Origin: Lachnospiraceae bacterium UBA3802 | GTDB lineage: Bacteria > Bacillota > Clostridia > Lachnospirales > Lachnospiraceae | Reading direction: 5' to 3' | Assembly: GCA_002369155.1 (NCBI GenBank) | Contig: DFEM01000121.1 | Location: forward strand, 1 to 21,676 | Length of the DNA stretch: 21,676 nucleotides | Part shown: positions 7,831 through 15,703 of the stretch, in pieces | Numbering within the stretch: position 1 is the first letter of the stretch | Layout of the letters: each line of letters starts with the position of its first letter | Notes under the pieces: generated by a model | Databases searched by the model: none | What the model saw: only the letters and a program-made list of their open reading frames with translations | Told to the model about the DNA's origin: nothing | Position numbers and translations under genes: made by a program

Positions 7831-8124
7831 ATGTTTACGGCTCTATCTGTAATTATATTTATTTCGATTCTGCGAAACGGCAATTTAAGCAATAATGATG
7901 CGGCAACCATGTTAGCATTCGGCTGGATATTATTTCTAGGCGTAGGTTTGCTTTTGGATGGAATAGTTTTATTGTCCGTAATATCTTTGATTATCCTTAT
8001 TGCAGTCGGAATATTCCTTTTAGTGGGACATTCGAGAAACAAGAAAAAAAGAACCGCGGAATTGAAGAATGGATACAAAGAGGGTAACGTGGAAGATTAC
8101 GGAGGTAAAACAAATGGAAAATAA
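7831..8124 (+). CDS. Small membrane protein, function unknown
   Basis: This 97-residue frame starts one base after the pheT stop and overlaps the next gene by 11 bp, a spacing typical of translational coupling. It has a short hydrophobic N-terminus, then two likely membrane helices (~26–42 and ~44–66) and a basic cytosolic tail (SRNKKKRTAELKNGYKEG). The only upstream purine tract (GGAGA, ~7815) is about 12 nt from the ATG, so initiation may depend on termination of pheT. I do not recognise the family. The unbroken frame, membrane character and tight packing argue that it is real. The lack of known relatives keeps confidence moderate. Confidence 0.6.
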   Translation: MFTALSVIIFISILRNGNLSNNDAATMLAFGWILFLGVGLLLDGIVLLSVISLIILIAVGIFLLVGHSRNKKKRTAELKNGYKEGNVEDYGGKTNGK

Positions 8125-9541
8125 ATGCGTATGGAATAAATACAATGCAACACAATTAAAAGAACTTGAAAGTTTTACAAAAGAATATATCGATTTTATC
8201 TCTGAATGTAAGACTGAGAGAGAATGTGTTGAACGTATTGTAAATGATATTGAAAAAGAAGGCTATGTCGATATTAACAAGGTAATCAAATCCGGCAAGA
8301 AATTAAAGGCAGGAGACAAGGTTTATTCTGTTAAGATGAATAAATCAATCATAATGGCCAATATCGGAAGCGATAAACTTGAAGAGGGCGTTAATATCCT
8401 CGGTGCACACATTGATTCACCTCGTCTTGATGTAAAAGCAAATCCTTTATATGAGGATTCCGGAATCGCATACCTTGATACGCATTATTACGGCGGAATC
8501 AAGAAATATCAGTGGGTTACCATTCCTCTTGCCATTCACGGTGTTGTTGCAAAGAAGGACGGCACGAGCGTAATTGTAAATCTTGGAGAAGAAGATGACG
8601 ATCCCGTATTCTTTATCTCCGATTTGCTTATACATCTTTCGCAGGAACAGCTTGAAAAGAAAGCTGCAAAAGTAATTGAAGGTGAAGCTCTGGATATCAT
8701 TATCGGAAATAAACCTGCAGCAAACAATTCAAATGCTTCTGCAAAAAAGAACTCGAAAGATAAAGAAGACAAAGATGAAAAAGACGCAGTAAAGAAATCG
8801 GTTCTTGATATTCTCAAGAAATTCTACGATATCGAAGAAGAAGATTTTTTGTCTGCTGAACTTGAAATCGTTCCTGCAGGTAAAGCCAGAGAAGCAGGTT
8901 TTGACCGCTCTATGGTGCTTGGATACGGTCAGGATGACAGAGTTTGTTCATTCCCTTCATACAAAGCCATGCTTAAAGTAAAGAAGGTTAAAAGAACTGC
9001 TGTATGTATTCTTACAGATAAGGAAGAAATCGGATCTGTCGGTGCTACCGGAATGCAGTCTCAGCTTTTTGAAAATGTAATGGCTGAAATATTGAATCTT
9101 TGCGATGATTATTCTGAGATAAAATTAAAAAGAATGCTTGCCAATTCCAATATGCTCTCAAGCGATGTATCTTCAGCTTTTGATCCTTCTTATGCATCAA
9201 GCTTTGATAAGAAAAATGTAGCATACTTGGGTAAAGGTTTGGTTCTTTGCAAATTTACCGGATCACGCGGCAAATCAGGTTCGAATGATGCAAATGCTGA
9301 ATACCTCGGGGCAATAAGAAGCATATTCGATAAAGATGATGTTTCATTCCAACTTGCAGAACTTGGCAAGGTTGATTTGGGCGGTGGCGGAACAATCGCT
9401 TATATGCTCGCAAAATACGGAATGAATGTTATTGACTGCGGCGTAGCTGTTCTTAACATGCATGCTCCTTACGAAGCAACCAGCAAGGCTGATATTTATG
9501 AAACATTCAGAGGTTATATTTCGTTTATAAAGAATATGTAA
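8114..9541 (+). CDS. M18 family metalloaminopeptidase
   Basis: This cytosolic di-zinc aminopeptidase of the M18 (aspartyl aminopeptidase-like) family removes N-terminal residues from peptides. I place the start at ATG 8114, with GGAGG 8 nt upstream; an in-frame ATG at 8069 would run through the upstream gene without such a site. From 8114 the protein has 475 aa. Metal and catalytic residues are visible: H99 in [11 protein letters not shown]274 in GYGQDDR, the E304/E305 pair in [11 protein letters not shown]351 in [10 protein letters not shown], and H450 in [13 protein letters not shown]. Between ~200 and 228 is a Lys/Asp/Glu-rich, low-complexity insertion ([17 protein letters not shown]). It lies in the pheT–queA run and probably serves general peptide turnover. 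Confidence 0.94.
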   Translation: MENKCVWNKYNATQLKELESFTKEYIDFISECKTERECVERIVNDIEKEGYVDINKVIKSGKKLKAGDKVYSVKMNKSIIMANIGSDKLEEGVNILGAHIDSPRLDVKANPLYEDSGIAYLDTHYYGGIKKYQWVTIPLAIHGVVAKKDGTSVIVNLGEEDDDPVFFISDLLIHLSQEQLEKKAAKVIEGEALDIIIGNKPAANNSNASAKKNSKDKEDKDEKDAVKKSVLDILKKFYDIEEEDFLSAELEIVPAGKAREAGFDRSMVLGYGQDDRVCSFPSYKAMLKVKKVKRTAVCILTDKEEIGSVGATGMQSQLFENVMAEILNLCDDYSEIKLKRMLANSNMLSSDVSSAFDPSYASSFDKKNVAYLGKGLVLCKFTGSRGKSGSNDANAEYLGAIRSIFDKDDVSFQLAELGKVDLGGGGTIAYMLAKYGMNVIDCGVAVLNMHAPYEATSKADIYETFRGYISFIKNM

Positions 9542-9561
9542 GTAACACCTCATCAGAAACT

Positions 9562-10599
9562 ATGGAATTAAAAAAATCAGATTTTTATTATGATCTTCCG
9601 GAAGAATTGATAGCTCAGGACCCTTTGGCTGACAGAACTTCCTCAAGACTTTTGAAATTAAATAAAAATACAGGCGAGTTTTCACACCACCATTTCAGCG
9701 ATATTATCGATTTTCTTCATGAAGGGGATTGCCTTGTTTTAAATAACACCAAGGTAATTCCTGCGAGATTGTTCGGTGTAAGAGAAGGAACCGGTGCGAG
9801 TGTCGAATTTCTGCTTTTAAAGAGACTGACCGATACTGATTGGGAGTGTCTGGTAAAACCCGGGAAGAAAGCCAAGATTGGTTACAAATTTTCTTATGGC
9901 GACGGCCTTTTAAAAAGCGAAGTAATCGACATAACACCTGAGGGAAACAGAATCATAAGATTCGAATTTGAAGGTATTTGGGAAGAAATACTCGATAAAC
10001 TCGGAGAGATGCCTCTTCCTCCGTATATTACGCATAAACTTCAGGATAAGAACAGATATCAGACTGTTTATGCCAAATACGACGGTTCGGCTGCGGCACC
10101 TACTGCAGGTCTTCATTTTACAAATGAACTTTTGGAAAGAATTAAAGCAAAAGGCGTTAAAATTGCTTATGTTACGCTTCATGTAGGCTTGGGTACATTC
10201 AGACCTGTTAAAGAAGATAATATTCTCGATCATCATATGCACAGCGAATGGTATCAGGTGACCAAAGAAGCTGCCGATACGATAAATGAGACCAAGAAAA
10301 GCGGCGGAAGGATTATTTGTGTCGGCACTACAAGCTGCAGAACCATTGAATCAGCTTCCGATGAAGACGGAACGGTAAGAGCGGAAAGCAGGGATACAAG
10401 CATTTTTATCTATCCCGGATACAAATTCAAAGTTCTTGACTGCCTCATTACAAATTTCCATTTGCCTGAATCAACATTAATTATGCTTGTGTCAGCTCTT
10501 GCGGGAAGAGACAATGTACTTAAGGCTTATGAGGAGGCCGTTAAAGAAAAGTACAGATTCTTCTCATTCGGGGATGCAATGTTTATTACAAACGAATAG
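9562..10599 (+). CDS. queA: tRNA preQ1(34) S-adenosylmethionine ribosyltransferase-isomerase
   Basis: QueA transfers and isomerises the ribosyl group of SAM onto 7-aminomethyl-7-deazaguanine at the wobble position of GUN tRNAs, giving epoxyqueuosine. Signatures run the length of the protein: [20 protein letters not shown] (N-terminus), [47 protein letters not shown], and [17 protein letters not shown] near the C-terminus. The length of 345 aa is typical. It starts 20 bp after the aminopeptidase stop, and no convincing Shine–Dalgarno is seen in that gap, so it may be translated by coupling. No other queuosine gene is in the window. The operon appears to end at the terminator near 10.7 kb. Confidence 0.97.
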   Translation: MELKKSDFYYDLPEELIAQDPLADRTSSRLLKLNKNTGEFSHHHFSDIIDFLHEGDCLVLNNTKVIPARLFGVREGTGASVEFLLLKRLTDTDWECLVKPGKKAKIGYKFSYGDGLLKSEVIDITPEGNRIIRFEFEGIWEEILDKLGEMPLPPYITHKLQDKNRYQTVYAKYDGSAAAPTAGLHFTNELLERIKAKGVKIAYVTLHVGLGTFRPVKEDNILDHHMHSEWYQVTKEAADTINETKKSGGRIICVGTTSCRTIESASDEDGTVRAESRDTSIFIYPGYKFKVLDCLITNFHLPESTLIMLVSALAGRDNVLKAYEEAVKEKYRFFSFGDAMFITNE

Positions 10600-10684
10600 A
10601 ATTCAGGCATAAAAAAGTTTTTAATTATACATTATTTTATCAAGTGTTTTTTTTAAATTTGTCTGTTGATAAATAATAAAAAGA

Positions 10685-10732
10685 ATGTCATATTTGTTTT
10701 ATAATGAAATAAATATGGCATTTTTATTTTTT
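10685..10732 (+). terminator. Probable intrinsic terminator after queA
   Basis: ATGTCATATTT (10685–10695) pairs with AAATATGGCAT (10711–10721), with one G·U, and is followed by a T-rich tract to 10732. The 15-nt loop contains TATAAT at 10700–10705. That could equally be the −10 of the moxR operon, but I find no good −35 at the right distance. The stem is AT-rich. Confidence 0.55.
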
Positions 10733-10785
10733 GGAGAGAAAAATTCTTTTAAAAAGCAATTAAATATGCCCGGAAAGGATTAAAA

Positions 10786-11736
10786 ATGAATATTAATCAG
10801 GCAAAAGAAAAGATTGAGTTGATAAGAGAGAATATCGGAAAAGTAATTGTCGGAAAAGATGATGTTATAAAAAATGTTTTGATTTGTCTTATAGCTGACG
10901 GACATGTGCTTTTGGAAGATTTGCCCGGTACAGGCAAAACCATGCTTGCCAAATCTTTATCTTTATCCATTAATTCAAAGTTTTCACGTATCCAGTTTAC
11001 GCCCGACTTACTGCCTGCGGATATTATTGGCCTTAATGTTTACAATAGAGCAACCGAAACATTCAATTTTGTTGAGGGTCCGATTATTACAAACATTCTG
11101 CTTGCAGATGAAATCAACAGAGCGACACCGAGAACGCAGTCTGCGCTTCTGGAAGCCATGCAGGAGAGACAGGTGACCGTTGACGGTGTTACCAGAAAAC
11201 TTGAATCGCCTTTCTTTGTAATAGCAACACAAAACCCTGTTGAAACAGCGGGTACTTTCCCTTTGCCCGAAGCAGAACTTGACAGATTTATGATGGAATT
11301 GTCTCTCGGAAAGCTTACCATCGAAGAAGAAGTTAAGATGCTTAAGAGATTTGAAAACAACGAACCCATCGAGACACTCGAAAATGTTGTTGATGCGACT
11401 GACATCATAGAAATAAGAGAACTTCTGAAAGATATTAAGATACATGATGATTTGATTAAATATATAGCTGCGGTTTGTGAAGTTACAAGAGCAGATTCGG
11501 GAACATATATGGGCGTAAGTCCCAGAGGTTCGCTTGCGCTGTTAAAAGCTGCCAAAACTTCAGCGCTTATCGAAGGAAGAGATTATGTTATTCCCGATGA
11601 TATTAAGAATCTCATAACGCCTGTTCTTTTGCACAGAATTCTTTTTGTTAACAGAAAAGACAAGACTTCCAGAGAACAGTATTTAAATGCATTGGTAAGC
11701 CGTGTTGAAGTTCCCAGTGAGAATTTTAATTCCTGA
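10786..11736 (+). CDS. MoxR-family AAA+ ATPase
   Basis: MoxR ATPases are chaperone-like AAA+ proteins thought to help assemble or activate partner complexes. Visible are Walker A DLPGTGKT (45–52), Walker B ILLADEIN (104–111), sensor 1 ATQNP (147–151) and the LPEAELDRF motif (159–168) with its conserved arginine. The C-terminal lid begins near residue 230. The length of 316 aa is normal. GGAAAGGA precedes the ATG. It is followed within 18 bp by a DUF58 gene and then a DUF4129-type membrane gene, the classic MoxR–DUF58 pairing. The substrate cannot be told from sequence; roles in cell-envelope maintenance or protein maturation are inference from relatives. Confidence 0.94.
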   Translation: MNINQAKEKIELIRENIGKVIVGKDDVIKNVLICLIADGHVLLEDLPGTGKTMLAKSLSLSINSKFSRIQFTPDLLPADIIGLNVYNRATETFNFVEGPIITNILLADEINRATPRTQSALLEAMQERQVTVDGVTRKLESPFFVIATQNPVETAGTFPLPEAELDRFMMELSLGKLTIEEEVKMLKRFENNEPIETLENVVDATDIIEIRELLKDIKIHDDLIKYIAAVCEVTRADSGTYMGVSPRGSLALLKAAKTSALIEGRDYVIPDDIKNLITPVLLHRILFVNRKDKTSREQYLNALVSRVEVPSENFNS

Positions 11737-11754
11737 TAACGGAGTTTTCATTTT

Positions 11755-12879
11755 ATGAGACTTTTATTGGTAATTGCAATCGGATTTCTTTTGTATATTA
11801 TTCAAAAGCATGTATTTAAGAAATTCTGGTTGAAAGGATTGCAGGTTAATATTGATTTTGAAGAACCTATTGTAAGAGAAGGCGACAAGAACGCATTGAT
11901 TGAAGTGATCAAAAACGACAAGGCACTGCTTCTGCCTGTTCTTCAGCTTAAGTTTTCGATTACAAGAACTTTTATTTTCCCCAAGGAAAAGAATTCAGCC
12001 GTTACCGACCAGTATTATCGGAATGATTATTTTTCCTGCAGGCCTTTTCAGATTATTACAAGAAAATATTTATTTAAAGCAACCAAAAGAGGGGAATATA
12101 AAATTACTTCCATTGATTTGGTTTGCAAAGATATTTTTATGGATAAAAGCAATTTTGCATTATCCAACGAATATTCATCGGTACTTGTTTTGCCTGCAAG
12201 AATCAGAAAAGAAAATTTAAGCGACAATATCATAAGATATACGGGCGATGTAATCAAAAGAATAAAGATAAATGAAGATCCTTTCGAATTCCGTGCGATA
12301 AGGGAATATCAGCCTTACGATCCGATGAATCATATCAACTGGAAAGCGACGGCAAAAAGCGACAATCTCCATGTTAATACATTTAATTCGACAAACAGAA
12401 AGAATGTTATAATTCTTTTGAATCTTGATATGAATCTTATCAGAAACAGAGAGGAACTTGCTGAATGGTCTATCAGAATTGCATCCTGTCTTGCAGATCT
12501 TTTTCTCGAAGAACAAATCCCTGTGGCACTTTACACCAACGGAACCGATTATGAATCCAATGAAAAAATAGGTGTGGATGCCGGTTCTGATGACGGACAC
12601 ATGAGAAATATCGACATAGCTCTTGCGAGAATTCTTGTAAAGGATGTATGTTCTTCGTTTTTGGATATTATTGATGAACATGTCGATTTGGAATCCGACA
12701 ATGAATATATCTTAATTTCCAATTATCGAAAGAACGATTTTGTAAATAAATTTGATGAATTAAAAAGAGTCGGAGCAAAGGTAAGTTTGATTGTTCCCGA
12801 TTACGGTTATGCTGATATAGCGCCTTTTTCGGAAAACGGAACCGATACTTTTAAATGGGTTATTGAAAATGAAAAGTAG
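11755..12879 (+). CDS. DUF58 domain-containing protein
   Basis: This is the regular partner of MoxR ATPases. A short hydrophobic N-terminal segment (~1–16) anchors it to the membrane. A beta-rich region follows, then the DUF58 signature (~174–210: EDPFEFRAIREYQPYDPMNH, then INWKATAKSDNLHVN). After that comes a von Willebrand A-like C-terminal part starting near NVIILLNLDMN (217–227). The metal-site DxSxS motif of true VWA domains is not obvious: the sequence reads LNLDMNLIR. The length of 374 aa is typical. It overlaps the next gene by 11 bp, so the three proteins are probably made together. Confidence 0.88.
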   Translation: MRLLLVIAIGFLLYIIQKHVFKKFWLKGLQVNIDFEEPIVREGDKNALIEVIKNDKALLLPVLQLKFSITRTFIFPKEKNSAVTDQYYRNDYFSCRPFQIITRKYLFKATKRGEYKITSIDLVCKDIFMDKSNFALSNEYSSVLVLPARIRKENLSDNIIRYTGDVIKRIKINEDPFEFRAIREYQPYDPMNHINWKATAKSDNLHVNTFNSTNRKNVIILLNLDMNLIRNREELAEWSIRIASCLADLFLEEQIPVALYTNGTDYESNEKIGVDAGSDDGHMRNIDIALARILVKDVCSSFLDIIDEHVDLESDNEYILISNYRKNDFVNKFDELKRVGAKVSLIVPDYGYADIAPFSENGTDTFKWVIENEK

Positions 12880-14059
12880 AAGATTTTTGGCTCTTGCCGA
12901 AATATCGAATTTCATAATGATATATCTTTTGATTCTTGCTTTAGGCGAAGTTTGGGATATGATATACAAGAGACCGTTTTTGCCGATTCTTCCGGTCGGT
13001 ATTTTAGTATTGCTTTTATTTTCATATTTTTTGAGGACTCTCTTTGATACAAGGCAATTCCTTTTGAATAATTTCTTTGTATTTGCCCTTCTTCACATAT
13101 TTCCGCTTCTTTTGATTATTTTTCATCCTTTTGATTTTATTTACAAACTTTTTCTGTTCGGGGTTTTCGTGCTTCTTTTGATATCCGATTTGAAAAGTTA
13201 TTTTGTTTCAAGAGGAGAGGGATTTACTTACGTTACCATTATTTTTGTTTTGCTTCCTTCGATAGCGTATCTTTTTGCAGATATTTTTGATTTTACCTTT
13301 GCGATGAGATATTTCTTTGTCATTGGCGTATTGTATGTATTATTCAATTACCTTCGTTTGTTCTTTGAAAATGCATATTTGCTTTCCATTGAAAGAAAAA
13401 ACAATGAAAAAATGCCTCTTGAAGACATGCTTAGAAACGACACAAAACTGGTTGTACCTTTTGTTGTTTTGTCTTTCGTTATTATGGTTTTGACCAAAAT
13501 CGAAGCTTTTGACAGAGTGACATTGTTTTTGTATTTGAAATTTGCGAATTTCCTTGGCTTTTTAATCTTAAAGATTACAGAATTTGCAGATTACATATTT
13601 GAGAAGCTTTTCGGTGATGCTGAGGATGTCACCATGACGATCACGATGGAAGAGATTGCCGAGAGTGAAGGTTCGCAGACAATCTTTAATGTTATATCCG
13701 GTGTAATGTTTATTATCGTTTTGGCTATTGTTGTATTTGTACTTATAAAAATAATCATTTCGATAATGAAATCACTGATTGTCAAAAAAGAAATTAAAAC
13801 AATGACCATTGAAGATGACGGCATGATTGAAATAAGGGAGAAAATAGTCAGGAAGAAATCACAAAAGAAAGAGAATCTTTCGAAAATCAGAAAATTATAC
13901 AAAAAAACAATTATCAAGAATATAAAAAAGGGTTATGAACTTAAGAATTATCAGACACCCAGAGAAAGAGCCGAAGACATCAATAAAATGATGAATGAAG
14001 ATATATTCGAATTAAATGCTTTGTATGAGAAAGAACGATATGGACAGGTAAATGACTAA
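12869..14059 (+). CDS. Polytopic membrane protein with C-terminal DUF4129-like region
   Basis: This third gene of the MoxR–DUF58 operon has at least seven hydrophobic segments across residues ~10–210, one more at ~270–292, and a basic cytosolic tail. The C-terminal block YQTPRERAEDINKMM and LNALYEKERYGQ resembles the end of DUF4129 domains (TPRE … LYERARYG), which commonly accompany MoxR/DUF58. No transglutaminase Cys–His–Asp core is present, although in many Firmicutes this slot is a membrane–transglutaminase–DUF4129 fusion. I place the start at ATG 12869 (396 aa); a TTG two codons upstream is also in frame. There is no clear ribosome binding site, consistent with coupling to the upstream gene. 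Confidence 0.75.
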   Translation: MKSRRFLALAEISNFIMIYLLILALGEVWDMIYKRPFLPILPVGILVLLLFSYFLRTLFDTRQFLLNNFFVFALLHIFPLLLIIFHPFDFIYKLFLFGVFVLLLISDLKSYFVSRGEGFTYVTIIFVLLPSIAYLFADIFDFTFAMRYFFVIGVLYVLFNYLRLFFENAYLLSIERKNNEKMPLEDMLRNDTKLVVPFVVLSFVIMVLTKIEAFDRVTLFLYLKFANFLGFLILKITEFADYIFEKLFGDAEDVTMTITMEEIAESEGSQTIFNVISGVMFIIVLAIVVFVLIKIIISIMKSLIVKKEIKTMTIEDDGMIEIREKIVRKKSQKKENLSKIRKLYKKTIIKNIKKGYELKNYQTPRERAEDINKMMNEDIFELNALYEKERYGQVND

Positions 14060-14072
14060 ATGGCAAAAGACC

Positions 14073-14101
14073 TTTTATTTTGTGTTTAAATGTGATATAA
14101 T
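14073..14101 (+). promoter_or_regulatory. Extended −10 promoter for the DUF3048 gene
   Basis: TGATATAAT at 14093–14101 is an extended −10 (TG-n-TATAAT). The −35 region is poor (TTTTAT, 14073–14078), as is common with extended −10 promoters. Initiation would be near 14108, giving a ~40-nt leader. Confidence 0.55.
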
Positions 14102-14147
14102 CAATAGGTGTTGTGGTTTAAATAAAACATAATGAGAGGTAGGGTAT

Positions 14148-15338
14148 ATGAATATCAAAAAGATTAAGACATTTGCAGGCTTGGCAGTTGGCATTGCATC
14201 TCTTGCACTTGTGTTTGCTGCTTGTCAGCCCAAGAATCCGGATATAGTTTATGATAATGACGGTGAGGATCCTGATACATCAAATGTTGTAACTATCAAC
14301 AGTGATATCATTAATACAGATACAAACGATGACACGGATGTTGAGGAAGAAGAAGTTTACGAAGAAACCAAGGAAGGTTGTGTAAGAAGCGAATTAACAA
14401 ACGAATGGATTGATGAAGCTTTGGAGAATCAAAGACCCATTGCAGTCATGGTAGATAATGAGCTTACTGCTCTTGACCACTATGGTGTCAATCAGGCCGA
14501 TGTTGTTTACGAACTTATGAATTCAACCGAAAACGGAAGAATTACCAGACTTATGTGTCTTATTAAAGACTGGGAAAAGATTGAACAGCTCGGCAGTATC
14601 AGAAGTACACGTACAACAAACGTAATGCTTTCGGGTGAATGGAATGCAATCCTTGTTCACGACGGAGGCCCTTTCTATATTAACGATTATATCGGAATGC
14701 CTTATTGCAATAATCTTTCGGGAGGATTTGCGAGATATTCAAACGGCAAACCTACTGAATTTACCGAATATGTTACATATGAGGATTATACCAATCCCAA
14801 AACAGGAAAAAGTTTTAACGGATTAGGAAAGAGAATTAAAGCTGCAGGCTATTCCACAGAATATAATAAATACTATGAAGGAAAGCATTGGCACTTCGCT
14901 AAGGGAGATAACAAAATCGGAGATTTTTCCGATGCAAAAGCAGTTAAGGATGTAGATCTTCCTTTCCCTCATAACAAATCTAAATTAAAATACAACGAAG
15001 ATAAGAAAGAGTATGAGTATTATGAATACGGTAAGGCTCATATTGATGCTCTTGACGGAGAGATTACAAGCTTTAAGAATGTTATTCTTGAATGCATCTC
15101 ATTTACCCAGCTCGATAAAAACGGATATTTAACATATAATGTTACTGATTCCACATCACATGAAGGATATTATCTTACGAACGGAAAAGCAGTTCCTATT
15201 ACATGGTCAAAGGATAAGCCTGAAGGAATCACACATTATTACTATAAATCTAACGGCAAGGAAATCGAACTTAATACAGGAAAGACATATATAGCATTTG
15301 TTCCTGCAGATTCCTGGAGTGATTTGGGGTTGAAATAG
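14148..15338 (+). CDS. DUF3048 lipoprotein (YerB-like)
   Basis: This is a secreted lipoprotein of the DUF3048 (YerB) family, whose biochemical function is not settled. The N-terminus has KK residues, a hydrophobic stretch and a lipobox-like LVFAAC with C26, so it should be lipidated and held outside the membrane. The −3 Phe is atypical. A Thr/Asp/Glu-rich spacer follows (~30–75). The conserved N-terminal domain begins at RPIAVMVDN (96–104), with ADVVYEL (117–123), GRITRLMCL (130–138), IRSTRTTN (151–158) and HDGGPFYINDYI. The C-terminal domain contains NGKAVPITWSKD and ends with a probable beta strand. A purine-rich AGAGGTAGGG precedes the ATG, and the gene has its own promoter. Confidence 0.92.
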   Translation: MNIKKIKTFAGLAVGIASLALVFAACQPKNPDIVYDNDGEDPDTSNVVTINSDIINTDTNDDTDVEEEEVYEETKEGCVRSELTNEWIDEALENQRPIAVMVDNELTALDHYGVNQADVVYELMNSTENGRITRLMCLIKDWEKIEQLGSIRSTRTTNVMLSGEWNAILVHDGGPFYINDYIGMPYCNNLSGGFARYSNGKPTEFTEYVTYEDYTNPKTGKSFNGLGKRIKAAGYSTEYNKYYEGKHWHFAKGDNKIGDFSDAKAVKDVDLPFPHNKSKLKYNEDKKEYEYYEYGKAHIDALDGEITSFKNVILECISFTQLDKNGYLTYNVTDSTSHEGYYLTNGKAVPITWSKDKPEGITHYYYKSNGKEIELNTGKTYIAFVPADSWSDLGLK

Positions 15339-15347
15339 AAAATCAGA

Positions 15348-15489
15348 GTTAAGCACAAGCGCTCGCTGCGTATTCATAAATTCTTCGAATTTATTTCACC
15401 GCGAGCGTCGCAAAATAAGAAAAAAATACGCATCCTGCAAGTCAACTTGCGGATGCGTTTATTTTTGTCTTATTTTTCTTGTGCTTAAC
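15348..15489. repeat. Nested inverted repeat / bidirectional terminator
   Basis: The outer arms GTTAAGCACAAG (15348–15359) and CTTGTGCTTAAC (15478–15489) are perfect complements. Inside are two arms. One has CGCTCGC (15360–15366) with GCGAGCG (15401–15407), topped by ATAAATTC/GAATTTAT (15376–15394). The other has AAAATAAG (15412–15419) with CTTATTTT (15469–15476), leading to a strong CGCATCC/GGATGCG and GCAAG/CTTGC hairpin (15429–15457) flanked by A and T tracts. The gene to the left and the tRNA to the right converge on it, so it can terminate both. The perfect outer arms are more than a terminator needs and recall a MITE-like element. Confidence 0.75.
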
Positions 15490-15494
15490 GCGCG

Positions 15495-15567
15495 AGCTGC
15501 TAACGGGAATCGGACCCGTGACCTCCGCACTACCAATGCGACGCTCTACCTACTGAGCCATAGCAGC
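15495..15567 (-). tRNA. tRNA-Thr (anticodon GGU)
   Basis: Read on the minus strand, the cloverleaf has acceptor GCTGCTA/TAGCAGC (7 bp), D arm GCTC-AGTAGGTA-GAGC, anticodon arm TCGCA-TTGGTAG-TGCGG with anticodon GGT, variable AGGTC, and T arm ACGGG-TCCGATT-CCCGT. The discriminator is U. CCA is not encoded. The length of 73 nt is normal. GGU reads ACC and ACU threonine codons. It has its own promoter on the minus strand and converges with the DUF3048 gene. Confidence 0.97.
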
Positions 15568-15585
15568 AATTACAACGAGAATTAT

Positions 15586-15613
15586 ATTATCATAGTTACT
15601 TTTAATTTGTCAA
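15586..15613 (-). promoter_or_regulatory. Promoter of tRNA-Thr (minus strand)
   Basis: On the minus strand a consensus TTGACA (15613–15608) is followed after 16 bp by GATAAT (15591–15586); the overlapping TAATAT gives an 18-bp spacer. The tRNA 5' end is about 19 bp further on. Confidence 0.7.
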
Positions 15614-15633
15614 CAAATTGTTCCCATTAAGTG

Positions 15634-15663
15634 TTGTATTTAAAGTATTTAAAATGGTATAAT
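15634..15663 (+). promoter_or_regulatory. Promoter of the zinc-ribbon gene
   Basis: TTGTAT (15634–15639), an 18-bp spacer and TATAAT (15658–15663), with the extended TGG immediately before it. Initiation near 15670 leaves a ~34-nt leader with AAGGAG at 15691. Confidence 0.7.
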
Positions 15664-15703
15664 AGAAACCGTGTAAGGTTGTTTTTTGATAAGGAGAATG
15701 GTT

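Noticed and set aside
7542..8078. 178-codon minus-strand open frame opposite the end of pheT
   Set aside because: It is antisense to the well-conserved FDX-ACB domain of PheT; composition looks like a shadow frame.
11040..11555. 171-codon minus-strand open frame inside moxR
   Set aside because: It is antisense to conserved Walker B and sensor motifs; a shadow frame.
12863..12868. TTG start two codons before the DUF4129-type gene's ATG
   Set aside because: ATG 12869 is the better start codon and keeps the common short overlap with the upstream gene; no ribosome site favours TTG.
15686..15703. Earlier starts (TTG 15686, ATG 15698) for the zinc-ribbon protein
   Set aside because: AAGGAG at 15691–15696 lies within or too close to them, while ATG 15704 has ideal spacing and begins right at the zinc ribbon.
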